From assembly GCA_002179805.1 (NCBI GenBank), contig NAVB01004243.1, positions 1 through 10,625 of the forward strand: 10,625 nt of DNA. Direction: 5' to 3'. This DNA is from Acanthamoeba lenticulata. Its lineage: Eukaryota > Discosea > Longamoebia > Acanthamoebidae. The position numbers and the translations under genes are program-made. Numbering within the stretch: position 1 is the first letter of the stretch; each line of letters starts with the position of its first letter. Below the pieces are notes generated by a model, which worked only from the letters and a program-made list of their open reading frames with translations, was not told where the DNA came from and made no database searches. Below are positions 1 through 8,384 of this stretch, in pieces.

Positions 1-1134
1 GTTTGATAGCGCCGACATGAGATTAGAGATCAACAAGTTGTGGTGTCGCGTGTCTTGACCAAGGCAAGGGAGGTGATGACGGCACCATCGGGTTGATCCT
101 CCTTGCGGAACTGGTTTTCGGTTTCGATGATGCCGCTCCGGATGGCGTTTATCAAGGTCTCACGCGTGTAGGAGGCGCGAGTGGGAAGCAGGCTAACACA
201 TGTGACCGCAGTGGTGATGATGAGTTCCCACGTCCCAAGTGCCAAATGCCGAGCACAAACGGCGAGCCTCACCTGTCGATGTTGGAGATGAGGTGTGCGC
301 AGAGGAAATCAGCGGCCGCGCTGCCCGAGTGCCCGTCGATGACCGCCAGCCACAGCAGGGATCGCTCCTCATCCCAGTAGAAGAGGTGCCGGTCTTGATT
401 CTCACTCGCGTGCAGGTGGTCGTTGCCCTGCGCGACAGGCCCTCAAAAGTGAGTTGTAAAAAACGTCGCAAATACCAGCAAGTGACCCGTGCCTGCTGTG
501 TGTGGTTGCCGATGGTCTTGGACTTGACGAGCGGCGACATGCGCCGAGTTGAGGTGCCGTTGCTCGTCTGAGATGTGCTGGTGCTGCTGTTGGTGGTGGC
601 GCTGACGCTGGTCTCGCTGCTGCTGCTGCACGTGGTTTGCGTCGTCGCTGGCTCGCGTGGTCCCGCTGAACGTTGTTGGTCGTGTGAGTTGTTGCCGTCG
701 ATGTCCAGCTCCCACTGTAAGTTATGGCCGATAGTCTTGAGGGTGGACTCGAGCAGCTCTTCTTTTGGGGTCGGCTGCGGTTCAGGTGGCTTTGACTGTG
801 GCTTTGGCTGCAGTTGCGTGTGTTGAGGTAGGCTCAGCTGTAGTTGCTGTCGCTGGAACTCTCCTTGGCGTCGCTGCATAAGTTGGGTGAGCCGCTCCTC
901 CTCGCGGTCGCGGTTGTTTCGGTTGGTGAGGACCCATTGTTGGTGTTGTTGCAACTGTTGTCGTTGCTCTTGTCCATCTTCGGTCAGACGCTGTTGTCGG
1001 TGGGCGAGCCACTCGCGCTCCCAGGCCAGCAAGTCTCTGACAGACGAGTTGCGTGCTCCTGCTAAACCCGTGCTGAAGCTCAAGCTCTTGACATGCTGCG
1101 AGGACACCAGAAACGTGAGGATTACCATGGTCAT
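1..1134 (-). CDS. PP2C-family Ser/Thr phosphatase, long Gln/Ser-rich N-terminus, C-terminus outside window
   Basis: Exons read by eye: 1134-487, 427-273, and 192 to about 60; the rest lies beyond the left edge. Introns are 428-486 (59 nt) and 193-272 (80 nt), both GT-AG and phase-consistent. After splicing the second exon reads SENQDRHLF, then LLWLAVIDGHSGSAAADF. This matches PP2C motifs I/II: an ED/QDR-like element, then the metal-binding DGHxG motif with its Asp. The third exon continues with a helix rich in NAIRSGIIETENQF and a DGAVITSLAL stretch where PP2C proteins usually have G(S/T)TA. The family removes phosphate from Ser/Thr using Mn/Mg. Residues 1-216 are not catalytic: a mildly hydrophobic start (MTMVILTFLVSS), a Gln/Arg-rich, probably coiled-coil stretch, a Pro/Gln stretch and a Ser/Thr-rich linker. 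The start at 1134 is the first ATG of the open frame; an upstream exon cannot be excluded. The exit of exon 3 is unclear because an in-frame stop follows at 29-31. Subfamily and substrate cannot be told from this part. Confidence 0.72.
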
Positions 1135-1410
1135 GCTTCCCTTGTCTTGAGAAGAAGTGTACCTTTCTCGTTTGGACGTGCGTGCTTGAGTCCATGAGTA
1201 AATTATTGTCTCTCTTCATACGCCACAATCACGAATGGGAATGTGTCTAATGCTTCAAGCAGTTAAACTGCGCAGCCTCAACGCTAGAAGAACGTTTATT
1301 GACCACTCTCGCTCCTTCTCTCCTCCATGGATCAAGGTTTTGCCCTTGAGGAAACGTGAGCTAGAAACAACAGTTTCCTTTCTTCTTTTCTGCATCTGCT
1401 GAATTCCAAG
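1135..1410. promoter_or_regulatory. Divergent intergenic region between PP2C-like and PPR genes
   Basis: These 276 bases separate the proposed start codons of two genes pointing away from each other, so they should hold both 5' leaders and promoters. I see pyrimidine-rich tracts close to the PPR start (for example around 1375-1395) and an AT-richer patch near 1199-1207, but no clear TATA box or dyad. An open frame on the minus strand across 1255-1536 lacks any recognisable domain and was not accepted as a gene. Confidence 0.45.
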
Positions 1411-3177
1411 ATGAGAGCGTCGGTGATCAGGACGTCTTCGCTCCTTGCAAGGCGTACAGGTTCTTGCACTCGTTTTGGCCATGATGGTGCACAGAGTGAA
1501 ATTGAAAAGCCCTAATTTTAAATTTTCTTGCAGCATCTCGGCCCGTCTGGCTGCCAGTCACGGCATTTTCAACAGCCCCCACGCCGAGTACATCTCCTTC
1601 TCTTTCTCATCTCCTTTCCGTAAATTGGATTTAATATTGTCGTGCATTCAACAGCGGGAGATCGACGTCGGGTGCTTGGTGAAGCAGACGTCGTCGCACG
1701 ACTCGAGTGGTACCCGACCGCGTCATTCGTGCGACCAGGTAGTGCTCGCCGCCAAGGCCTCATTTTCATCACTTCCCCCCTCACTCGTGTTGTGTTGTTG
1801 GCATCAGGCTCGCTAGCGCAGGTGGTTTCGTTCGCCGAGCGGACGGGCAATACCGCCGTTCTCGAGCGCTCACTCGCCGTTGTGCCCAAGGTGAGGTGGG
1901 GCGATCAGATCGGCTTCGCCTCGCTCATATCTGTCCTCGCACGCGTCCACTGCTACAACGAGATGCATGCCATCTACGCGCGCATGAAGAGCGAGAACGT
2001 GCCGCTCAACAAATACTGCGCACAGACCCTCATCAGCTCTTCACTGCGACGAAACGAAGTCGATCAGTGCGTGCCCCACAGAACCTCGTTGTGCGTGCCT
2101 ACAAATTGACCATGATGTGGTGGTTTTTTCGAGTAAACAGAGCGCTCGCGGTATTGCGTGATATGCTCGTCCAACGTGTCCCGATCGACAACAGCCTCGC
2201 TCAACTCTTCGTCACCCACTTCATCGAGCAACAGGATGTCAACCGATTGTTGGGCCTTCTGGAGAGCCTCAGCAGCCGAACGGCCTTGCGCATGGACCCG
2301 TGCGTCGCGTCAACCTCCTCCTCCACCACCTCGTCAAAGATGATTGTATGTGATTTCTTTGAGCACTGAGCTGACTGTGCTCTGCGTGGATGCCTGCAGG
2401 GCCCCGGCGCTGGAGACCATGTGGCAGAAGCTGATTTCAAAATCCTACGGAAACCTGCACTACGCGTACGACTTGATGTGCAAGGTCATTGACAAGGCTA
2501 CCATCAGCACGTCATCACCGTCGGCAGCAGAGCAAAAAGAGCGGGGGGAGGGTGACCTGGAAGCGTCATCGACATCATCGAGATCAACTCACACCGCCAG
2601 CACGGGCTCCCTCGCCGAGGAGGACGAGGAGCAGGCGCGGTGGTCGCGCCTGGTGACTGCTTGGCAACCGCGGATGGATCTGCTGTTCCATATGCTGATG
2701 GAAAAGCACCACTTGGCCGAGGCGCAAAACCTGGCCGAGCTGATGGCCACGCGCTGTGCGCGGCAGCCCAACAAGCGGGCCTTTACGCGCCTTGTGTCGC
2801 GCTCTGGCAGGGACTTGGCCTTGCTCCAGCGGGTTGGTCAGATGGTGGCCTCGGAGATGGTGGAGGCCGACTCGTTCATCTTCACCGCCCTCATCAAGGG
2901 CTTGACGAGCCACCAACAGTACCAAGAAGCATTCCGCTACTTTGACATCATGCGAGCGCGCGGCGTCTCGCCCGACTCGCGCACCTACCAGGTGGTCCTC
3001 GAGCTCTGTTCGTCGTCCAACAACAGGGAGCGCGGCCTTCAAGTGCTCGAGCAGGCCGAGCGCGACGGCATCAGCACGCACGACAAGCAGAGCCCGCTCT
3101 TCCTTTCAGCACAAGCCATCCGGGCTCTGCGAGCTGATGGCGCGCAGCATCAGGAAAAAGAACAAAAGCAGGAATAA
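1411..3177 (+). CDS. Pentatricopeptide repeat (PPR) protein, probably mitochondrial, with an apparent frameshift
   Basis: Proposed exons: 1411-1453, 1534-1587, 1655-1738, 1808-2066, 2141-2349, 2400-3177. Introns are 80, 67, 69, 74 and 50 nt. The start is chosen because it opens with MRASVIRTSSLLAR, an arginine/serine-rich amphipathic leader, followed after splicing by a VTAFSTA stretch typical of mitochondrial presequences. Downstream are helical-hairpin PPR units: GFASLISVLARVHCYNEM, then YCAQTLISSSLRRNEVDQAL, then LFVTHFIEQQDVNRLLGLL, then RVNLLLHHLVKDD. A canonical C-terminal one contains SFIFTALIKGLTSHQQYQEA and RARGVSPDSRTYQVV. PPR proteins bind single-stranded organelle RNA, acting in processing, stability or translation. 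A Ser/Thr/Glu-rich low-complexity insert at about 2500-2640 splits the array. No editing (DYW) or endonuclease domain is seen. The frame shifts between 2292 and 2311 with no room for an intron; total exon length is one base short of a multiple of three. The first exon boundary is the least certain (a donor near 1492 is an alternative). Confidence 0.75.
2292..2311 (+). other. Apparent frameshift inside the PPR gene
   Basis: The frame in use upstream (codons starting at 2142 and every third base) reads PPR-like sequence through ATG-GAC-CCG at 2292-2300. The PPR-like helix VNLLLHHLVKDD resumes in the frame starting at 2300. No GT-AG pair spaced widely enough for an intron lies between. One base missing next to the CCC-G run at 2297-2300 would join both halves and also makes the splice phase at 2349/2400 correct. 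It may be an assembly error, a real mutation, or a mis-modelled exon. Confidence 0.6.
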
Positions 3178-3178
3178 A
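3173..3178 (+). terminator. Polyadenylation signal AATAAA overlapping the PPR stop codon
   Basis: AATAAA overlaps the TAA stop at 3175-3177 and is followed by an AT-rich stretch (3178-3235) before the next gene begins at 3250. An exact eukaryotic poly(A) hexamer in this place supports the 3' end of the PPR gene, although an overlap with the stop codon would mean a very short 3' UTR. Confidence 0.45.
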
Positions 3179-3249
3179 AAAGCGAATCAATTCTTTATTT
3201 CTGTAAAGCATCATAATTCCATTTCAAACTCATCTTGAGTAGCGACAAG

Positions 3250-5089
3250 ATGTCGCTGTTGGATGACATACTGGGGTCCATGGACCGACTGGCTGACGGG
3301 GAGGCGGAAGATGACAAGCGCAAAAAGATGCAGGAGGAGCTCCGCCGAAGACGAGCAATGGCTGCGCGCACATCAAGCTCGCCACAACCCACGAGCGCAT
3401 CTGGGGCATCCACTAAAGGGGCGATCACATCCAGCAACTTTGCGTCGTCCAATCCGTATGACATTTTGGAGCTTGAGGAGCAAGAAGGTGAAGAGGCCGA
3501 TCCTGCACCTGAGGGGTCTCTTCCGAAGAAGCGGAAGCGAAACAAGAGCAAGACTGAGCCCCCTCCTGGCAAGGTCATCATTGTCAAGCGAAAGCGGAAG
3601 GGCAAGGAGGCCGCTGCCATCGCTTCCACACTTGCTCTCATCCCCCCGCCGAAGCGTATGTGCTCCTCCTTTTCCGCCTCGTCGTTGCTCACCTGCTAGT
3701 TTTTGTGGTGCACAGCTGAAGAGGGCACCATGCCACCCAACGTCCTTATCATATCACAACTCGAAGGTGCTCTTTCGTCTCAACTAGTTTACTCGTTCTT
3801 CGTCTGATAGCAGTCTGATGATCTGCTTGCTTGGCCTCGGCGCAGAGTGCCGCCAAATGGTTGCTGAGCTTAGCCGGCTCGACGTCATCGCGGTGGACTG
3901 CGAGGGCGTAAACCTGTCGCGCGAGGGCGAGCTGTGCCTTGTACAGATTGGTACCGACTCCAAGGTCTACCTGGTCGATGTGCTCGAGCACGGTCGGGCG
4001 CTTTTTGAAGACGGCGGCCTCCGTGGCCTCCTCGAGTCGCCCTCGGTCCGCAAAGTCCTGCACGACTGCCGGTATGTCTTCGTCGTTGCCTCTTTCTCTT
4101 CATCTTCTTCTTCCGTTAGACGGACATAACACATGCGCACACACGCAGGGGCGACAGCGACGCACTGTACCACCAGTACGGCGTGGCCCTCCAGAACGTA
4201 TTCGACACGCAGATCGCCTATGCCGTCATCAAGCGGCAGATGGGGCAAGGGTCCGTCCCGCTGGACTTCCTTCCTTTGTTAGTTGGCTGAGTCGTTTGGA
4301 CTGGCGCTTTGAACAACGACAACAACAGGACGCCATTGCCCGTCGGACTGAACACGCTGCTGCGGGTCTACGCGACTCCCATCCTCGAGACCCGGGCCGC
4401 GCAAGAGCGGGAGAAGGAGCGCGAGGAGCAACGCAAGCGCGGACAGGCCGGTAACGGCTCATCCGCCAGTGGTACATCAGAACCTTCACAAGAGCTCTCT
4501 TCTCTTTTCTTCTTGCGACCTCGCGCCTGATACATGGTGGGTCGCTGCAGAGGTGCCGCTGGCGAGCGATCTCGTGCGACGAATCGACGCCATTAACACC
4601 TTCAAGAAAGAGGAGCGCCTCAAGATGGTGGAAGATGCTAACTACTGGAAGACCAGACCCCTGACCGCCAGGTTCGCCTACCCTGCTACATCCTATCAAT
4701 CACTTCTTGAATTTGCTGAATGTATGTTTGTGGACCACAGCATGGTGGGCTACGCAAGCGAGGACGTGCTGTTCCTGTGCCTCGTGTACAGGCAGATGCA
4801 CGCCTTCCTCTCCGCGCACAACCGCAAGGTCGCCTTTGAATATTCGGCCAAATACGTCGTACGCCACAACCCGCAGCACCAGGAAAAGAAGATCGAGGGA
4901 GTGGACGTCTCAAATGACTTTTGCTGGGACTGCGCACAACAGGCGCAGGTGCGCGACTTGGAGTCGTTGAGCCAGCGGGCCCAGTACGACGGCGTGCCCA
5001 AGTACGGCTTCTCGACGTGGGACAGCGAGACCGCCCGGTCCCTCTCGCTCTCCAACGCCCGCCGCGAGCGCCGTGGCGGCCGCCGATGA
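3250..5089 (+). CDS. DEDDy 3'-5' exonuclease, EXD1/Egalitarian-like, with nuclear-targeting N-terminus
   Basis: Exons 3250-3655, 3716-3766, 3846-4071, 4149-4250, 4329-4450, 4551-4671, 4741-5089 give 459 codons (458 aa) with all phases closing. Residues 1-135 are charged and disordered, with PKKRKR at 92-97 and KRKRK at 113-117, good nuclear localisation candidates. The exonuclease fold starts about residue 140. ExoI is IAVDCEGVNLSREGELCLVQIG with D170 and E172. ExoII is the VLHDCRGDSDALYHQYGV region, whose catalytic Asp is probably D232 (D230 or D226 possible). ExoIII is Y347-A-S-E-D351, the Y-x3-D signature of the DEDDy class. All four acidic residues needed for two-metal hydrolysis are therefore present. 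Between are NVFDTQIAYAVIKRQMGQ and a Glu/Arg-rich helix encoded by 4380-4450; the C-terminus is basic. The HDCRxDSDAL and RPLT...YA.EDV arrangement resembles Egalitarian and EXD1 more than RNase D or WRN. Substrate is unknown; the family acts on, or merely binds, RNA. It follows the PPR gene on the same strand after 72 bases. Confidence 0.82.
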
Positions 5090-5219
5090 AGACTTGCGGG
5101 GCCCTCCAAGAGGTGATGCTGAAAAACTGACGTATGTTGCTCTTGGAAGGACAATGAAAATTACAAGAAGGGGATTGAAGAAGATGGATGATGACGAAGA
5201 AGAAGATGAGGAGAGGGCT
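5090..5219. other. Tail-to-tail intergenic region between exonuclease and vault-like genes
   Basis: These 130 bases lie between two stop codons facing each other and must hold both 3' UTRs. I see AATGAAAATT near 5153-5162 on the plus strand but no exact AATAAA in either direction. A plus-strand open frame rich in Asp/Glu runs through here and far into the vault-like gene; it is the mirror image of that gene's Leu/Phe-rich and GC-rich codons and is not taken as coding. Confidence 0.5.
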
Positions 5220-7163
5220 TTAGAGCTCCTTGCCGGCGACGCTGCCGCCGCCACCACCGAGAAGACGCCCGCCATAGAAGAGGAAGAAGAGGATGAGGAG
5301 GGCAAGCGCGATGAGGGGTCCCAGGTTGAAGATGTAGAGGTTGAGGCCCTCAATCTGGATCTTGGCCGTCACTCGGCGGATGACCTCGGCCTCGAGTGGC
5401 GGGATGTACTCGCGCGGCCCTGTGACGAGCCACCGGTCTCCCGCGCGCCGCTTGGTGATGTCCACCCGCTTCTCATCCTCGCTCACGTCAGCAAAGGCCT
5501 CGCGTGCTCGCATCATCAGCCCGTCCTCTGCCATCAGCACGTAAACTGCACGCGCGCCGAGGAGATTCGACATCAGCAACTTGCTCTTCTTTTTACCAGC
5601 GTTCAACGTGAAATCGTTCGTCGGCGTCACGTACTGTCATGGATTTGGCTGTTCTGGATGGTCTCGCCTGGCTTGAGGAAGAAGTTGAGCGGGCCGCGTC
5701 GCAGCTCGCGCGCGCCCAGCTTTTGCTCTCGGTCCACCACCGGGTTGAGGATGATACTATAGAGAACGACACCAACAACATGATGAAGGACGTCAGCCGG
5801 TGTTATCAATGGCAAGCGGCGGCGTCGAGGTTCTAACGCTACCAGTATTGGCGGCTGGTGAGGGAGATGATGTTACGGGTCCCCACGACCTCCTCGTAGA
5901 CGTCGGGGATGTGGACCTGGCCCTGCTCGCTGGTGACGAGCCACTCCTCGCCGGCCTTGCGCTCGTTGCCGTAGGCGTCGGTGAAGGACGTGCGGGCGCG
6001 CAGGTGCAGCGCCTTGTCACTCGTCAGCACCTGACCAGAGACCGTCGACACGAGCTTCTCGTTGACGTCGGGCAGGTAGGCGCCAGCTGTGCGCACGAGC
6101 CACTCCTCGCCAGCCTTACGCTCCACGCCTTGACGGTCGACAAAATCGCGGTAGGCTCTGTGGAAGGATGACGTCAGCATCTCTGGACCAAAGCGAAGTA
6201 AGAGATGGATTCGCACCGCAGGTGGAGAGCCTGGTCGGGCTTGAGCACGACCGCGTGGATGATCTCCATCACGGCCACTTCGACGCGCGGGTAGTAGGTG
6301 TGCGGCCCGGCAAAGAGCCACTCCTCGCCAGCGATGCGACGTACGCGCCCCACCTTGGCGATGCTCTTACCCTTTTCGTCGAGGGGCTTCTCGTCCGGCT
6401 CGACGCCGTCCTCAAAGTCGCACACTGGACGATACGTGACCAACGCGTTAGCCACCCGGGTCTGTGGCCCAAACCTTGGGCAGGGCTGGGTACACGTACA
6501 GGCCTTGAGGCGCAGAGCCGTGTTCTCGGCTACGACGACCAGAGGCTGGACAGGGCCGCTAAGCTTCTCGCCCGGGTAGAGCGGGAAGGGGTCGCACTCA
6601 AACCTGATCTCGAGTTCTCCGTGGCGCAGCTTGGCCTGCTTGTGCTTGTCCAGGATGATCTTGCCCTCGTCTGTTATTGCAGAGACTTCAACGTCAGCTG
6701 AACAACGTACAAATGGTTTGAGTTTTTACAGACGGGACGTACCGCGCAGGACCGGGTTCTCGATAGTGGCGTAGTGGCGAGGTGGCACCACGATCCTGAA
6801 AAGGCATGCACAAGCATGAGCCTTCCCCCATGTTGTTTGAAGTGCAAGGCAAGGGCGTTGCGTACATAGGCTCGGGGCCCAGGAGGACCTTCTCGTGGCC
6901 GAGGCACGTGTAGCGCGTGGGGCCCTCCACAACGCGAACCACGTTGGCGTTGTTGTCTAGCACATGAAGGTAGTGAAAGGGCGGGACACGAATAATCTCG
7001 TAATGAAACTTGCCTCCGCTGGCGTCATCATCGACAATGGAGCTGAAGGCCTCAATGGCTTCCTGGGCCCTGTCTGGAGAGAGGTGCTTTGTCAGAGCCC
7101 GGGGCTCAAGAAGAAGGCACACTACATACCTCGCCTACCACCGGCAGCGTTGCGCTTGCTCAT
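5220..7163 (-). CDS. Major-vault-protein-like repeat protein, truncated and tail-anchored
   Basis: Eight exons on the minus strand: 7163-7130, 7073-6866, 6795-6743, 6670-6500, 6424-6217, 6157-5843, 5756-5635, 5545-5220. All junctions are GT-AG, and the 1437 nt give 478 aa plus stop. Vault proteins (MVP) form the wall of the cytoplasmic vault particle. Family hallmarks seen here: IIRVPPFHYLHVLD (residues 38-51), IVVPPRHY in exon 3, FPLYPGE (127-133), ALHLRA units, and the repeat motif AG(E/D)xWL at 187-192, 240-245, 293-298 and 405-410, plus TGPREYIPP. About 37 extra residues precede the usual N-terminus. MVP is normally around 800-900 aa, with shoulder, long cap helix and cap ring after the repeats; none of these follow. 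After EVIRRVTAKIQIEGLNLYIF comes a hydrophobic segment (445-461) and a 17-residue glycine-rich tail. The exonuclease gene occupies the DNA beyond on the opposite strand, so no room remains for a missing half. It may be a paralogue beside a full-length MVP elsewhere. Confidence 0.85.
5274..5324 (-). other. Predicted C-terminal transmembrane segment of the vault-like protein
   Basis: Residues 445-461 of the spliced product read LGPLIALALLILFFLFY, 17 residues without a charge. An arginine-containing stretch lies 15 or so residues before it and a short Gly-rich tail with Arg and Lys after it. With only 17 residues following, it would insert as a tail anchor with the repeats facing the cytosol. 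This is inferred from composition; no topology program was run. Confidence 0.75.
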
Positions 7164-7436
7164 GTTCTCTTGTCTTGCGGCTAACTGAGCAGTTGGATGT
7201 TGTGGAACTGGTCGGCGAGCAACGCGTCTTTCTCTTTGGCGCCCTTCGCGGAAGGGTTTCGACCATTGGTCGCCTGAAGTGAAAAAGCCAGAAAGAAATA
7301 AAAGCCAGAACAGAGAAAGTCTATTTTCTAGACCGGATTGAAATTTGGCGGGATGGCGGGCGACTGCTCGTGGAGCCACACAAGAACACAGGCGGTTGTG
7401 GCGGTCGAGCGAAAGCAGAGGCATTGAACTCAAGCG
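7164..7436. promoter_or_regulatory. Divergent promoter region between vault-like and universal stress protein genes
   Basis: These 273 bases separate the two start codons. Two short perfect dyads sit close together: CCCTTC-GCG-GAAGGG at 7242-7256 and CGACCA-T-TGGTCG at 7260-7272. The second contains a CCAAT box read on the minus strand. An AT-rich patch with AAATAAAAG lies at about 7296-7305. Their use as binding sites is inferred from position and symmetry only. Confidence 0.45.
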
Positions 7437-8318
7437 ATGGAGCAGCGACGCCACCCTCATGCGCTGGATGACGAATCAGGTCACGAAGAACACTCGCACC
7501 CAAGGATAGAGCGCCTAACCTCTCCTCAGGGCCGCATCGAGCCTGCTTTTCTTCAAGACGAGAGCCACGCCCCCTCACGGCACGAACAGGAGGAAGCAGA
7601 GGCCGCAGAAGCGGACTGGGAACGCACGCTCGAGCGACTGAAGGCTGAACTGGTTCCCGCCACGCACGTCGTGGCCATTGACGGCAGCCCCGGCAGCGAC
7701 ACCGCCTTCTCCTGGGCTGTACGTTCTCTCCCGAGACACGACCGACTTCTGCTTGTCTACGGCACTCGGCGTGTGCCCATGCCCGGCCTGGAGGTCACCC
7801 TACTTGAGCGCCGCTCGGCCGACGAGCAGCGTCTCAAGCAGGAACGCCGAGCTCACGCACTGGCCCAGCACTACGCACGCCGCTGTGAGGCGTCTGGGGT
7901 ACGTTCTGTCTGATGGGAAAAAGCACTTGACAAAGCCTGATGGCTGTGATCGGCATCTTGTGTGTCATCAACGCCACGACAGCGTGAGTGTTTCTTCCAG
8001 CGGGTGGAGTACTGGGGCTCGGGCGACTTGGCGCAGCACATCTGCCACACGGCCGAGGTGAATGACGCGCCGACGGTCATCACAGGGTCTCGTGGCCTGG
8101 GCGCCATGCATAGGTAAGCACCTCCACGCGCTTCTTCACCTTTCGACTAGAACCTAACCAAACCATCAATGGACGGCAGGCTCATGGTGGGCTCTGTGAG
8201 CACGGCCCTGATGCATCAGTGCCACTCGACGGTGGTCGTCGCCCGCGAACCGCCGGAGCCTCGCCCGGCAAGCACCCTTCTCGACCCGGCCCTCGGCCAA
8301 AAGTCAAGCCCCAGTTGA
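7437..8318 (+). CDS. Universal stress protein (UspA-family) with ATP-binding motif
   Basis: Exons 7437-7898, 8001-8113, 8180-8318 (introns 102 and 66 nt) give 238 codons, 237 aa. Residues 1 to about 75 form a hydrophilic His/Glu/Ala-rich leader. Then comes the Rossmann-like Usp fold: HVVAIDGSPGSDTAFSWAV (first strand and helix), HDRLLLVYGTRRVPMP, a long helix, VEYWGSGDLAQHICHTAE, then APTVITGSRGLGAMHR and LMVGSVSTALMHQ, ending in the last strand STVVVAREP. The stretch from TGSRG to GS fits the nucleotide-binding signature G-2x-G-9x-G(S/T) exactly, across the second splice junction, which supports the intron model. ATP-type Usp proteins bind and slowly hydrolyse ATP and are linked to stress tolerance; the target here is unknown. 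The start is the first ATG of the frame. It shares a 273-bp divergent spacer with the vault-like gene and converges on the ankyrin gene. Confidence 0.88.
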
Positions 8319-8384
8319 GCAATGGTAACGAACGTGTCGTTGTTCAATTGAATAAGGCAGAAAGGAAGTAAAAGTGCCTCTTCT
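8319..8384. other. Very short convergent spacer between stress-protein and ankyrin genes
   Basis: Only 66 bases separate the two proposed stop codons, so the 3' UTRs almost certainly overlap the opposite gene. AATAAG at 8351-8356 and GTAAAAG at 8368-8374 are weak plus-strand candidates for 3'-end signals; no exact AATAAA is present. The ankyrin stop position depends on the last exon model. Confidence 0.4.

Noticed and set aside
575..826. Plus-strand Val/Leu-rich open frame resembling membrane helices
   Set aside because: It mirrors the Gln/Ser/Thr codons of the PP2C leader on the minus strand; no homologous domain and no splice context.
1097..1126. Possible 30-nt GT-AG intron just after the PP2C start codon
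   Set aside because: It is shorter than all other introns here (49-102 nt) and not needed to keep the frame open.
1255..1536. Minus-strand open frame of 93 codons between the first two genes
   Set aside because: It overlaps the PPR leader exon and first intron, has no recognisable domain, and no good donor that would link it to the PP2C-like gene.
2584..3081. Minus-strand open frame of 165 codons opposite the last PPR exon
   Set aside because: The plus strand carries clear PPR motifs in this stretch; the antisense frame is open because of GC-rich codon use.
5073..5762. Long plus-strand open frame of 229 codons, very acidic at its start
   Set aside because: It is antisense to the vault-like exons 7 and 8, whose family motifs are unmistakable; its Glu/Asp runs are the mirror of GC-rich Leu/Phe/Gly codons and 3' UTR pyrimidines.
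6168..6701. Plus-strand open frame of 177 codons
   Set aside because: It overlaps vault-like exons 4 to 6 on the other strand and shows no domain of its own.
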